Source: Candidatus Opimibacter skivensis (GTDB lineage Bacteria; Bacteroidota; Bacteroidia; Chitinophagales; Saprospiraceae). Taken from it: 64,000 nt of DNA. Location: positions 45,775-109,774 of the forward strand of contig JADKGY010000025.1 in NCBI GenBank assembly GCA_016722045.1, written 5' to 3'. Made by a program: the position numbers and the translations under genes. Of this stretch, positions 28,197 to 37,082 are shown in pieces (the first letter of the stretch is position 1; the number at the start of each line of letters is the position of its first letter). The notes below the pieces were generated by a model. That model had not been told where the DNA came from and searched no databases. It was given only the letters and a program-made list of their open reading frames with translations.

Positions 28197-29699
28197 ATGT
28201 CGGACTATATCGCTATAAAAAATAATGAGACTATTTTGCTGGAAAGCATACCTGTATTGAGATACGAGGATTTTCTTTCATTTAATACTTCACTTCTTTC
28301 CAATGAAGCGAATCATTGTGTTCATTATTTTGGGTATCCTCTGCCGGATAAATTGAAGCTTATTTGTTGTATAGCAAATGATGAGGAAAATACGATTCTG
28401 ATTTCATCTTCGGAAATCAAGGTAGAGTTGAATTCTTTACCATCATTTTCTGCTCAACATCTCGCATTTCATATTTTCGAAAGGGAAATACATGAAAATT
28501 TTGGAGTTGCGTATACTGATCATCCCTGGCTAAAACCTGTGCGATATGCTTTTGACCGTGCAGACAGAAATTCAACCATTGGGCAGTACCCATTTTACCA
28601 GATCAATAGCGAAGAACTGCATGAAGTAGGTGTTGGACCCATTCATGCGGGTGTGATAGAGCCGGGACATTTCAGGTTTATTTGCAATGGGGAACAAATA
28701 CTTCATCTTGAAATACAACTTGGATATCAGCATCGGGGCATTGAAAATCTTTTCGTAAGGAAGAAGAAATTACTGCAGCGAAATATTCTTGCCGAATCAA
28801 TAGCTGGCGATACAGTTGCAGGACATACCACTGCTTTTGTAAATCTTTGGGAAAGTCTTTGTGGATATACGGCTGATGATGATCTGCAATATGCCCGCAC
28901 TCTTGCTTTAGAACTGGAACGTATTGCCATTCACACGGGTGATTTGAGCGCGATTTGCACAGATATTGCGTATCAGCTTGGTAGTTCAGTATTTGGAAGA
29001 TTAAGAACACCGGTCATTAATTTTTTCCAGGTATGGTGTGGGAATCGCATGGCGAAAGGACTTATCCGTGCCGGAAAAAATCACTTTCATTTTTCCGGAG
29101 AGCTTGCTGATCAGCTTCGAAAATTGTTTGATGATTTTGAGCCTGATTATCAGGAAATGTGGAATGAAATAAAGGAACTTCCGAGTGCCCTGGCACGATT
29201 GGAAAAGACCGGAGTGGTGACACATGAACAGGCCGTTTCAATCGGAGCAGTAGGAATGACAGCAAAAACAGCAGGGATAAAAAGAGATATCCGGGCTTCA
29301 CACCCACATGATTTATATCGTCAATTTAATCATCAGCCGATAGTGAAACATCATGGCGATGTGTATTCCAGAACACAGATCCGGAATGAAGAGATTTTGC
29401 AATCCATTGACTACATCCGGGAAATGATTAAAAACCCTCCGGATGTTCATATTAATCGCCCCCCCCTGTCTCCACCAAAACCTGATTCATTTACACTTTC
29501 TCTAACGGAAGGGTGGAGAGGTGAGATTTGTCATTGCGCTATCACAAATGGCAATGGAGAATTGCTTCATTATAAAATAAAAGATCCATCGATGCACAAT
29601 TGGCTTGCACTTGCATTGGCAGTGAGGAATAATGAAATTTCCGATTTCCCGATATGTAATAAAAGTTTTGATCTGAGTTATTGTGGACATGATCTATAA
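28197..29699 (+). CDS. HycE/NuoCD-like large subunit without NiFe ligands
   Basis: 500 residues from the ATG at 28197, one base after hyfF; an in-frame Met at 28167 would lie inside hyfF. A NuoC-like domain (about 1-120, with FEREIHENFGV) is fused to a NuoD/[NiFe]-large-subunit domain (GPIHAGVIEPGHFRF, LGYQHRGIENL, later SIGAVGMTAKTAGIKRD). In NiFe hydrogenases two CxxC pairs hold the metal. Here the first pair reads A203-G-D-T206 (before AGHTTAF) and the C-terminal pair reads S494-Y-C-G497, so all four ligands are lost. It cannot be a normal hydrogenase. This matches the energy-converting-hydrogenase-related (Ehr) class, whose reaction is not established. Confidence 0.87.
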   Translation: MSDYIAIKNNETILLESIPVLRYEDFLSFNTSLLSNEANHCVHYFGYPLPDKLKLICCIANDEENTILISSSEIKVELNSLPSFSAQHLAFHIFEREIHENFGVAYTDHPWLKPVRYAFDRADRNSTIGQYPFYQINSEELHEVGVGPIHAGVIEPGHFRFICNGEQILHLEIQLGYQHRGIENLFVRKKKLLQRNILAESIAGDTVAGHTTAFVNLWESLCGYTADDDLQYARTLALELERIAIHTGDLSAICTDIAYQLGSSVFGRLRTPVINFFQVWCGNRMAKGLIRAGKNHFHFSGELADQLRKLFDDFEPDYQEMWNEIKELPSALARLEKTGVVTHEQAVSIGAVGMTAKTAGIKRDIRASHPHDLYRQFNHQPIVKHHGDVYSRTQIRNEEILQSIDYIREMIKNPPDVHINRPPLSPPKPDSFTLSLTEGWRGEICHCAITNGNGELLHYKIKDPSMHNWLALALAVRNNEISDFPICNKSFDLSYCGHDL

Positions 29700-29710
29700 A
29701 TAACTAAAGC

Positions 29711-30466
29711 ATGATTGGAAATATAAAAATACTTATGCATCAGGGGAAGCAATATATTCCTGATGTCACTACCACTGAAGTACCCGGAATATTCAGAGGA
29801 AGGCCGGAGATCAGCACAGAGCCTGTTGACTCGATTGCCCTTGTTGATCTTTGCCCTACCGATGCTATTCGTTTAAATCCGGTACAAATTGATTTAGGTA
29901 AATGTGTTTTTTGTGGCGAGTGTGCATTTGCCTTTCCTGAAAAAATAAAATTCACCTTAGATTATAAAATAGCGACTAACCAAAGAGAAAGTTTAATTGT
30001 AAAAGAAGGTGAGTATAATAATATAATACTGAATCCGGATTTAATCAGAGAGGAAATCGCAAAATATTTCAGCGGTTCATTGAAGTTGAGACAGGTATCT
30101 GCAGGTGGTGACAATAGTTGTGAGCTGGAATTGAATGCCTGCGGCAATGTTAATTTTGATATGGGAAGATTCGGAATAGAATTTGTTGCATCACCGAGGC
30201 ATGCTGATGGAATTGTGATCACCGGGCCTATCACCGAGAATATGGCTGAGCCATTGCAGATTTGTTATGATGCCATACCTCATCCGAAAATCATAATTCT
30301 CGCCGGAACAGATGCTATAAGCGGAGGCATATTTGCCGGCAGTCCCGCATTAAACCGAAGTTTTCTCAACAACCACAAAATTGATTTATACGTCCCTGGC
30401 AATCCCATACACCCGCTCACGTTTATCAATGGCGTGCTTGAACTGATACGAAAAAGAAAGGGATAA
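29711..30466 (+). CDS. Ferredoxin-NuoB-like fusion small subunit with lost cluster ligands
   Basis: 251 residues; last gene of the operon. Residues ~30-80 form a ferredoxin domain and ~120-245 a NuoB/HycG-like domain (RFGIEFVASPRHADG, TGPITENMAEPL, YVPG). In the ferredoxin, motif 1 keeps only its last Cys (C48; its first three are P38, S41, L44). Motif 2 keeps its first three (C65, C68, C71) and has F75 for the fourth. Because two-cluster ferredoxins share ligands across motifs, this removes one cluster completely and leaves the other complete. In the NuoB-like part the four proximal-cluster ligands read D134, C137, D201, N231, so that cluster is probably absent. The fusion takes the place of separate HyfH- and HyfI-type proteins. 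Confidence 0.85.
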   Translation: MIGNIKILMHQGKQYIPDVTTTEVPGIFRGRPEISTEPVDSIALVDLCPTDAIRLNPVQIDLGKCVFCGECAFAFPEKIKFTLDYKIATNQRESLIVKEGEYNNIILNPDLIREEIAKYFSGSLKLRQVSAGGDNSCELELNACGNVNFDMGRFGIEFVASPRHADGIVITGPITENMAEPLQICYDAIPHPKIIILAGTDAISGGIFAGSPALNRSFLNNHKIDLYVPGNPIHPLTFINGVLELIRKRKG

Positions 30467-30756
30467 GAAATTTCTAATTCGTTCATTACGATCCAAAATA
30501 TTTTTAAATTCTAAAATCCAATGCTTCCACACATTCGACTGACCTCAGTACACCGCCTTTTTTACTCAACCCTGTGTTATGGTTCGTCTTTACTTTCGCA
30601 TCCTCATTCCGGACCTCGACACCTTCATCCTTTCACACATTCAGCTCAGTGAGACACACTCACCAACCGCAGCTTAGCAGCAATCCCAAATCTAAAATCC
30701 CAAATCTAAAATTCTAAATTGTATTTTGGTTCTTCAAAACAAAACGAAATCCAGCT
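30467..30756. other. Intergenic gap with short direct repeats
   Basis: No gene seen. Near 30685-30720 a short phrase (AATCCCAAATCTAAA) recurs about three times with variation. No clear terminator for the preceding operon and no exact -7 box for the next gene were found. Confidence 0.5.
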
Positions 30757-31986
30757 ATGAATTCCCTTACCCGCTTTAAGCTATCCTTGATGATGTTCCT
30801 CGAATTCTTCATTTGGGGTGCTTGGTTTGTCACGATGGGTACATACCTGTCACAAGCGCTCTCTTCAGAAGGATTCCAGATTGCAGCAGCCTATTCAACA
30901 CAATCACTGGGTGCCATTATCGCCCCGTTTATCATCGGGCTGATCGCGGACCGATATTTTGCAGCGCAGCGTATCCTCGGATTTCTTCATATTGTAGGCG
31001 CCATATTATTATTTATGGTGGCGAGGGCAGATAGCTTTTCGGGATTCTATCCCTACATTCTGGCTTACATGATTCTCTATATGCCTACATTGGCACTGGT
31101 CAATTCTGTTTCATTTCGCCAGATGAATAATCCTTCGAAGCAGTTTGCAAGTATTCGCGTATGGGGTACTATCGGTTGGATTGTTGCAGGACTTATCATC
31201 GGGTATGTGATGAAATGGGAGACCAAGGGATTACTTCGGGATACTTTTTATATGGCCTCCGGTGTATCTGCCTTCCTTGGCGTTTTTAGTTTTCTGTTAC
31301 CCGATACGCCTCCTCAAGGAAATACTGGCACTAAACCATCATTAAGAGAGATATTGGGACTTGATGCTTTAAATTTATTGAAGGACAAAAATTTTCTTTG
31401 GTTTTTTATTGCTTCCATTCTGATATGCATTCCTTTGGCTTTCTATTATCAGAATGCCAATATGTTTCTTAATGCAACAGGAATAGACAATGCAGCCGGT
31501 ATTATGTCATTCGGCCAGGTATCTGAAGTGGCTTTCATGTTATTGTTACCATTATTCTTCAAAAGGTTTGGTTTGAAGATCACACTGCTCGTCGGGATGG
31601 CAGCATGGGCAGTACGGTATCTTCTCTTTGCCTATGGTGATTCGGGTCAAGGCGCGTGGATGCTCCTTCTGGGTATTCTGATGCACGGCGTTTGCTACGA
31701 TTTCTTTTTTGTATCAGGACAGATTTATACCGACATCAAAGCGGGCGAGAAAATAAAAAGTTCTGCACAGGGGCTCATTACACTTGCCACCTATGGATTA
31801 GGCATGTTTATTGGATTCTGGCTTGCAGGAAATATCTATAATAAGTTCCAGCTTGCCGACGGCGCACATGACTGGAGGATGATATGGGTGATACCTGCGG
31901 GTATTGCATTCGTCGTGCTGTTATCTTTTGCCCTTGTTTTCAAAAACGAAAAGATTACTTCCGAACCTTCACAGCACCAGGTATAA
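30757..31986 (+). CDS. Nucleoside:H+ symporter family MFS transporter
   Basis: 409 residues, about 12 membrane helices, inner membrane. The N-terminal helix (MMFLEFFIWGAWFVTMGTYL) and GLIADRYFAAQRILG loop match the NupG/XapB nucleoside:proton symporter family, as do SVSFRQMNNPSKQFASIRVW and the following GTIGWIVAGLIIG. Likely imports purine or pyrimidine nucleosides for salvage; the exact substrate cannot be read from the sequence. It stands alone, 186 bases before a thiolase gene. Confidence 0.82.
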   Translation: MNSLTRFKLSLMMFLEFFIWGAWFVTMGTYLSQALSSEGFQIAAAYSTQSLGAIIAPFIIGLIADRYFAAQRILGFLHIVGAILLFMVARADSFSGFYPYILAYMILYMPTLALVNSVSFRQMNNPSKQFASIRVWGTIGWIVAGLIIGYVMKWETKGLLRDTFYMASGVSAFLGVFSFLLPDTPPQGNTGTKPSLREILGLDALNLLKDKNFLWFFIASILICIPLAFYYQNANMFLNATGIDNAAGIMSFGQVSEVAFMLLLPLFFKRFGLKITLLVGMAAWAVRYLLFAYGDSGQGAWMLLLGILMHGVCYDFFFVSGQIYTDIKAGEKIKSSAQGLITLATYGLGMFIGFWLAGNIYNKFQLADGAHDWRMIWVIPAGIAFVVLLSFALVFKNEKITSEPSQHQV

Positions 31987-32172
31987 ACTATACCAGAGCT
32001 AATGTGTTTGGTCAAAATCGGGCTGTTATTGGCCGTATGAATTTATTTTTGAAAGCGATATTGGCACAATCGAAAATAACAAGCATCTTGCTGCACTTTA
32101 GAAACATGGCCGTTGGAAAAGACTAAAATATTTCCCACAGTCATTACATCTTAACTACTGAATAAAAAATAA

Positions 32173-33372
32173 ATGCAGGACACTTTTATCATAGACGGCA
32201 TTCGTACCGCGATAGGATCTTTTCGTGGAGGGCTATCTTCAGTTCGTACTGATGATCTGGCAGCGCATGTGATACGATCATTAATCAACAGGCATGAAAA
32301 TCTCGACCCGGCGTTGATTGACGATGTGATCATGGGTTGCGCTAATCAGGCAGGGGAAGACAACAGGAATGTAGCTCGTATGGCGCTGCTTCTGGCTGAA
32401 CTTCCATATACAGTGCCCGGAGAAACAATCAACCGGCTATGTGCATCTGGTATGTCTGCTGTAGTGCATGCACATCGGGCCATCCAGGCTGGCGATGGAG
32501 ATATTTTTATAGCAGGGGGTGTTGAAAATATGACACGTGGTCCATGGGTTACCTCAAAAGCAGATCAGGCATTCGGTACGAATGTTGAAATGCATGATTC
32601 TTCTTTTGGCTGGCGTTTTATCAATCCGAGGATGGAGAAGTTGTATGGTACCGATTCCATGGGGGAGACAGCTGAAAACCTGGCCACGATGTACGCTATA
32701 TCAAGAATAGACCAGGACAGATATGCATACAATTCGCAAAGAAAAGCAGTAGCTGCAAAATCTGTTTTTAAAGAAGAGATCACATCGATCATGATCCCCA
32801 GGAAAAAACAAGAGCCAACTGTTTTTGATAAAGATGAATTTATGAAACCACAGACTACCCTTGAAGGATTGGCGGCACTACGTCCGGCGTTCAGAGAAGG
32901 TGGGACGGTAACTGCAGGTAACAGTAGTGGTCTGAACGATGGCGCAGCCGCAATATTAATAGCTTCTGAAAATGGCGCCCGTCAGCATAATCTCAAGCCG
33001 TTGGCAAAAATTGTTTCTTCCGCAGTAGTAGGTGTCGAACCTCGTATCATGGGTATTGGTCCCGTCACAGCAACGCAACAAGCATTAAAAAAAGCAGGGC
33101 TAAAACTTGATGACATCGAAGTCATAGAAATTAATGAAGCCTTTGCTGCACAGGTATTGGCTTGTACAAGGGCCTTAGGTCTTGAAGATGAAGATGAACG
33201 TGTCAATAAATACGGTGGGGCAATTGCTATGGGCCATCCATTAGGTATGAGTGGTGCACGTCTTATTCTTTCAGCAGCACGGACTCTTCAGCGACTTGAT
33301 AAAAAGTATGCACTGGCTACGATGTGTATTGGTGTAGGACAGGGCTATGCGGTTGTACTGGAAAAAATCTAG
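32173..33372 (+). CDS. Thiolase (acetyl-CoA acyltransferase, 3-oxoadipyl-CoA thiolase-like)
   Basis: 399 residues, full length for a biosynthetic/degradative thiolase. The nucleophile is C90 in ETINRLCASGMS, the histidine is in GGAIAMGHPLGMSGAR (about 354), and the second cysteine is in ATMCIGVGQG (about 384). CANQAGEDNRNVARMALLLA near residues 56-75 is the text seen in PcaF/PaaJ 3-oxoadipyl-CoA thiolases, but general acetyl-CoA acyltransferases of Bacteroidota share it. No other aromatic or fatty-acid degradation gene is nearby, so the pathway is uncertain. Cytoplasmic. Confidence 0.9.
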   Translation: MQDTFIIDGIRTAIGSFRGGLSSVRTDDLAAHVIRSLINRHENLDPALIDDVIMGCANQAGEDNRNVARMALLLAELPYTVPGETINRLCASGMSAVVHAHRAIQAGDGDIFIAGGVENMTRGPWVTSKADQAFGTNVEMHDSSFGWRFINPRMEKLYGTDSMGETAENLATMYAISRIDQDRYAYNSQRKAVAAKSVFKEEITSIMIPRKKQEPTVFDKDEFMKPQTTLEGLAALRPAFREGGTVTAGNSSGLNDGAAAILIASENGARQHNLKPLAKIVSSAVVGVEPRIMGIGPVTATQQALKKAGLKLDDIEVIEINEAFAAQVLACTRALGLEDEDERVNKYGGAIAMGHPLGMSGARLILSAARTLQRLDKKYALATMCIGVGQGYAVVLEKI

Positions 33373-33394
33373 TTGTGAATCATGAACCCTTGGA

Positions 33395-33430
33395 AACGAA
33401 TAACGAATAACGAGTAACAAGTAACGAGTA
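33395..33430. repeat. Heptamer array AACGAAT/AACGAGT
   Basis: Five consecutive 7-base units, 22 bases after the thiolase stop codon. Same style as the arrays beside lgt and gyrB but with a different unit. Confidence 0.8.
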
Positions 33431-33478
33431 TGATATTGAATATCAAATGAGAGAATAGATTAATAAAATGTAAATGAT

Positions 33479-33925
33479 ATGAATTTTCTTTTCAAAATTA
33501 CTTTCATCTCCGTCCTATTCATTTGCGCCTCATCACTAGCTTTCTCTCAAAAGAATATGCTCGCTGATATTCCAAACCGTGATCCAAATGATCCTGTATA
33601 TTCATATGTAGAGAAAATGCCTGAACTCTATGGAGGCAAGGAAACATTTAAAATGTATCAGGATTACTATCCATACCCCACATGCGGTCTTGAACAAAAG
33701 ATTCAGGGGAAAGTAGTGCTTCAATTTATAGTAGAATTGAATGGCACACTCTCTGATATAAAAGTATTGTCCAGCCCGGATGAATGTCTTAGCACTGCGG
33801 CTATTGGATATCTGCACACATGGCCTAAGTGGACACCTGCAAAGGTCAGGGATAAACCAGTCAGTTCATTATTTACCCTTCCGATTGATTATAACTTGGA
33901 GAGCTTTAACAACAGACCGAAGTAA
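33479..33925 (+). CDS. Small secreted TonB C-terminal domain protein
   Basis: 148 residues. Signal peptide at 1-23 (ends SLAFSQ). The rest is a single TonB_C-like domain: KIQGKVVLQFIVELNGTLSD, then a helix (CLSTAAIGYLHTWPKWTPAK) and a closing strand (SLFTLPIDYNL). No membrane anchor other than the signal peptide and no proline linker, so it is not a classical TonB but one of the periplasmic single-domain relatives common in Bacteroidota. Two cysteines (in YPTCGLEQK and DECLST) may pair. Partner unknown. Confidence 0.75.
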   Translation: MNFLFKITFISVLFICASSLAFSQKNMLADIPNRDPNDPVYSYVEKMPELYGGKETFKMYQDYYPYPTCGLEQKIQGKVVLQFIVELNGTLSDIKVLSSPDECLSTAAIGYLHTWPKWTPAKVRDKPVSSLFTLPIDYNLESFNNRPK

Positions 33926-33929
33926 AAGA

Positions 33930-33962
33930 GTATTCAGTAATCGGTATTCAGTAATCAGTATT
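33930..33962. repeat. 14-mer repeat GTATTCAGTAATC
   Basis: Two 14-base units and part of a third, starting five bases after the stop codon of the TonB_C protein. Built from two related heptamers. Confidence 0.75.
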
Positions 33963-34044
33963 TAAATCCAACTAGTAGAGTGTGCTCACGTTCGATAAAC
34001 GTCAGCTTGCGTATTTCAAGTAAATACAATTACTGCATACTAAA

Positions 34045-34123
34045 AACTAAATACTGAATACCGAATACTGAATACTGAATACTGAATACCGTTTACCGTT
34101 TACCGTTTACCGTTTACCGTTTA
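34045..34123. repeat. Heptamer arrays ACTGAAT and CCGTTTA
   Basis: About five ACTGAAT/ACCGAAT units merge into about five CCGTTTA units that run up to the gyrB stop codon (34124). The same ACTGAAT unit occurs beside lgt. Confidence 0.9.
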
Positions 34124-36070
34124 CTACACATCCACTCTCGCATACTTCGCATTCGCTTCTATAAATGCGCGACGTGGAGGAACTTCATCACCCATCAGCA
34201 TGCTGAATGTACGGTCAGCCCCAAGTGCATCATCAACACCTACTCTACGGAATACGCGCGCATCAGGATCCATGGTTGTCTCCCATAGCTGCTCTGCATT
34301 CATTTCTCCCAGACCTTTGTAGCGCTGTACTTTGACGCCTGATTCTTTCTCGCCTGCCGTATAGGAATCAACCGCTGCCTGTCGCTCGGTTTCGTCCCAG
34401 CAATACATGAATTGTTTTCCTTTAGAAACACGATATAAAGGTGGGGCTGCAATGAAAATATGTCCATTGTCAATCAAGGGTCTCATATACCTGAAGAAAA
34501 ACGTCAGGATGAGGGTCACGATGTGACTGCCATCGATGTCGGCATCGCACATGATGACTATCTTATGATACCTGAGTTTTTCGATATTGAGTATCCGCTC
34601 ACCATTCTTTTCCTCAATACTCACACCTAGTGCGGTAAACATGTTTTTGATTTCCTCGTTGTCGTAGATTTTATGCTCCATCGCTTTTTCGACATTGAGT
34701 ATTTTTCCACGCAGAGGCAGTATGGCCTGAAAATTCCGATCACGTCCTTGTTTCGCTGTACCGCCGGCACTATCTCCCTCGACAAGAAAGAGTTCGCATA
34801 TTTTTGGATCACGTGAAGAACAATCCGCTAATTTTCCGGGGAGCCCGCCACCTGTCAGAATATTTTTTCGCTGTACAAGTTCGCGTGCTTTGCGTGCAGC
34901 ATCACGTGCTCTGGCGGCGAGAATTACTTTCTCTACGATGATTTTAGCATTGGTTGGGTTTTCTTCGAGGTAGGCAGCTAATGTTTCTCCCACAGATCTG
35001 GAGACAATACCTACTACTTCTGAATTTCCAAGCTCTCCTTTAGTTTGTCCTTTGAATTGTGGCTCAGGTATCTTGACCGAAATAACAGCAGTCAAACCTT
35101 CCCTGAAATCTTCTCCGGAGAGCGTGACTTTGGCTTTTGTAAATTGGCCACTGTCATCACCATATTGCTTGAATACCCTGGCTATCGCTCTTTTGAATCC
35201 GGCTTCATGGGTACCTCCATCTTTTGTGGAGATATTATTGACAAACGAAAAGATATGTTCCTGGTAGCCCGTATTGTACTGCATGGCTACTTCGATCTCA
35301 ACATTATCTTCTTTGGATTTTACATAAATGGGACTCGCAAACAATGGTGAACGGCTTTCATCAAGAAACTGAACAAATTCCCGGAGTCCGCCTTCTGAGA
35401 CAAATGTCTCTGTACGTGCATTGCCTTTTTCATCTGTATCACGATCATCACGCAGTGTAAGCTTGAGACCCCGATTAAGGAATGATAATTCACGCAGACG
35501 ATTAGCTAACGTTTCGTATTTGAATTCCACTGTTTCGAAGATCTCGGCATCAGGCCAGAACGTAATCGTTGTGCCTGTTTCGTTTGATTCTCCGATGGCA
35601 TCAACAGCAGTAGTAGGAACGCCTCTTTTATATTCCTGCCTAAATATCTTGCCTTCACGTTTTACTTCTGCACGCACCTTCTCACTCAATGCATTCACGC
35701 AGCTAATACCTACGCCGTGAAGACCTCCTGAAACTTTGTATGTGTCTTTGTCAAATTTTCCTCCGGCATGAAGAATCGTCATGACCACTTCAAGCGCTGA
35801 TTTCTGAAGTTTTTCGTGCATGCCTACCGGAATACCCCGGCCATCATCGATGACCGTCAGCGAACCATCTTTATTGACATACACTTCAATATGGGTGCAA
35901 TATCCTGCCAGATGTTCATCGATAGAATTGTCGACAACCTCCCAGACCAGGTGGTGTAAACCCTTGATATCTGTGCTGCCGATATACATGCTCGGACGCA
36001 TGCGGACCGCTTCTAAACCCTCTAACGCCTGTATATTATCGGCGCCGTAACTGCCTGCTATTTTTGTCAT
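34124..36070 (-). CDS. gyrB: DNA gyrase subunit B
   Basis: 648 residues, typical for GyrB, the ATPase/TOPRIM subunit that with GyrA introduces negative supercoils. The GHKL ATPase has VDNSIDEHLAGYC, DDGRGIPVGMHE (about 77-88) and GGLHGVGISCVNA. The TOPRIM domain has LFLVEGDSAGGTAKQGRD (about 425) and the metal-binding DADIDGSH (about 505-512). The C-terminus has QRYKGLGEMNAEQLW. ParE is the alternative but the length and the LPLRGKILNVEKA text favour GyrB. The start is supported by a -7 box at 36095-36102 and a GGAGA just before the ATG, unusual in this window. Confidence 0.95.
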   Translation of the reverse strand: MTKIAGSYGADNIQALEGLEAVRMRPSMYIGSTDIKGLHHLVWEVVDNSIDEHLAGYCTHIEVYVNKDGSLTVIDDGRGIPVGMHEKLQKSALEVVMTILHAGGKFDKDTYKVSGGLHGVGISCVNALSEKVRAEVKREGKIFRQEYKRGVPTTAVDAIGESNETGTTITFWPDAEIFETVEFKYETLANRLRELSFLNRGLKLTLRDDRDTDEKGNARTETFVSEGGLREFVQFLDESRSPLFASPIYVKSKEDNVEIEVAMQYNTGYQEHIFSFVNNISTKDGGTHEAGFKRAIARVFKQYGDDSGQFTKAKVTLSGEDFREGLTAVISVKIPEPQFKGQTKGELGNSEVVGIVSRSVGETLAAYLEENPTNAKIIVEKVILAARARDAARKARELVQRKNILTGGGLPGKLADCSSRDPKICELFLVEGDSAGGTAKQGRDRNFQAILPLRGKILNVEKAMEHKIYDNEEIKNMFTALGVSIEEKNGERILNIEKLRYHKIVIMCDADIDGSHIVTLILTFFFRYMRPLIDNGHIFIAAPPLYRVSKGKQFMYCWDETERQAAVDSYTAGEKESGVKVQRYKGLGEMNAEQLWETTMDPDARVFRRVGVDDALGADRTFSMLMGDEVPPRRAFIEANAKYARVDV

Positions 36071-36094
36071 AAATCTCCTCTAAAATTGAATCGG

Positions 36095-36102
36095 CAAAGG
36101 TA
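36095..36102 (-). promoter_or_regulatory. -7 promoter box of gyrB (TACCTTTG)
   Basis: Exact TAnnTTTG match on the minus strand, 24 bases before the gyrB ATG. Confidence 0.5.
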
Positions 36103-36272
36103 AGCAAAATCACCCGTATTTCCTAACCTGAAATAATATATATTTGGCTGATTTTCAATTAGATAGAATTAATTTTTTTGATCTGTTTGCAGAGGGCAAT
36201 TAGCTGGCGAAATTACAACTGGACAGGGTTTCTGAAATGCGACATTTATGATCCTGAAAAGCTTTAATATTA

Positions 36273-36626
36273 TTAGACAGGGTACCTACTCGTTTTTCCC
36301 CCCGCCCCCTGATGCTTCGACTTGCTTTCCACATCCTTATGCTCCAGCTCAGCAACCAAAGGGGGAGTTGATTTAATTTCAATATTGTTATTTTTTAGCC
36401 TGAAAAATATAACGTGATGCCCCGACTTTACAGATTTGTTACCTGGAAACAATTCATCTCTTTGTTTAACCATTGGATTTTCAGGATCCATAATTAATAA
36501 ATCAAAAGTTTCTTCTAGCAAGGATTGATAAATATTAAGCTGATTTACACCCCAAACGTCTAGAGTATTTTGAAGAATGTTTTCAAGATCTTCAGCGGCT
36601 GCAACAGAAAGGTGAAGATTTCTCAT
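36273..36626 (-). CDS. RelE/ParE-type toxin with atypical C-terminus
   Basis: 117 residues. Residues 1-85 fit a ParE/RelE toxin: LSVAAAEDLENILQNTLDVWG (first helices), a central HHVIFFRLKNNNIEI strand. Family members normally finish shortly after with a strand reading roughly VRILHERMD; here the frame instead runs through KSTPPLVAELEHK and a glycine-rich tail encoded by C-run/G-run repeat-like DNA. The toxin end is therefore replaced or disrupted, and activity is doubtful. It follows the antitoxin gene by 13 bases, the normal order for parDE modules. ParE toxins poison gyrase, RelE toxins cleave mRNA; which applies here cannot be told. Confidence 0.7.
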   Translation of the reverse strand: MRNLHLSVAAAEDLENILQNTLDVWGVNQLNIYQSLLEETFDLLIMDPENPMVKQRDELFPGNKSVKSGHHVIFFRLKNNNIEIKSTPPLVAELEHKDVESKSKHQGAGGKTSRYPV

Positions 36627-36639
36627 AATTGCAATCAGA

Positions 36640-36885
36640 TCATTTGGCTTTTATTTTTTTTGCGATAGATTGGAGTGATTTATGACTGTATTGGTTACGA
36701 TCAAGTTGGTCTATGCCTACCTGAAGTTCAGCCCTCAGTTTGTTGAGTCTTAATTCTTTTATTTTGTCCTGTTCTTCAAGCAATCGTAATGCCTCACGCA
36801 CGACTTCGCTTGCATTGTTGTACACTCCTGATTTTACTTTTTTGTAAATGAGTTTTTCTAAGGCAGGTGTTAATGACACGTTCAT
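36640..36885 (-). CDS. ParD-type ribbon-helix-helix antitoxin
   Basis: 81 residues from the ATG at 36885. The N-terminal strand-helix-helix (MNVSLTPALEKLIYKKVKSG, then YNNASEVVREALRLLEEQD) is the ParD/CopG-like DNA-binding fold. The C-terminal ~45 charged residues should wrap the toxin. An in-frame Met at 36966 would add 27 residues unlike any ParD N-terminus, so it is rejected. Antitoxins of this type normally repress their own operon as dimers on a palindromic operator. Encoded 13 bases upstream of the toxin. Confidence 0.82.
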   Translation of the reverse strand: MNVSLTPALEKLIYKKVKSGVYNNASEVVREALRLLEEQDKIKELRLNKLRAELQVGIDQLDRNQYSHKSLQSIAKKIKAK

Positions 36886-37082
36886 TGTTAAAATATTTGC
36901 ATATAAAGATAATAACAAAGATTGGCATAAAGGATCATATAGGAAATTGCCATGGTAAGGTGGCACATTAGTTTTTGAAAATTTACAACAACAGAAAGAT
37001 TGGCCAATATTTCTAAATGAGGATAATTTTCACAGTTAAAAGGTGTTAATTTGGCCTCTTTAGGAAAATAAAATCCACAGGT

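Noticed and set aside
21164..30466. Operon as a working hydrogen-evolving [NiFe] hydrogenase
   Set aside because: All four NiFe ligand cysteines and most small-subunit cluster ligands are replaced, and no maturation genes are in the window.
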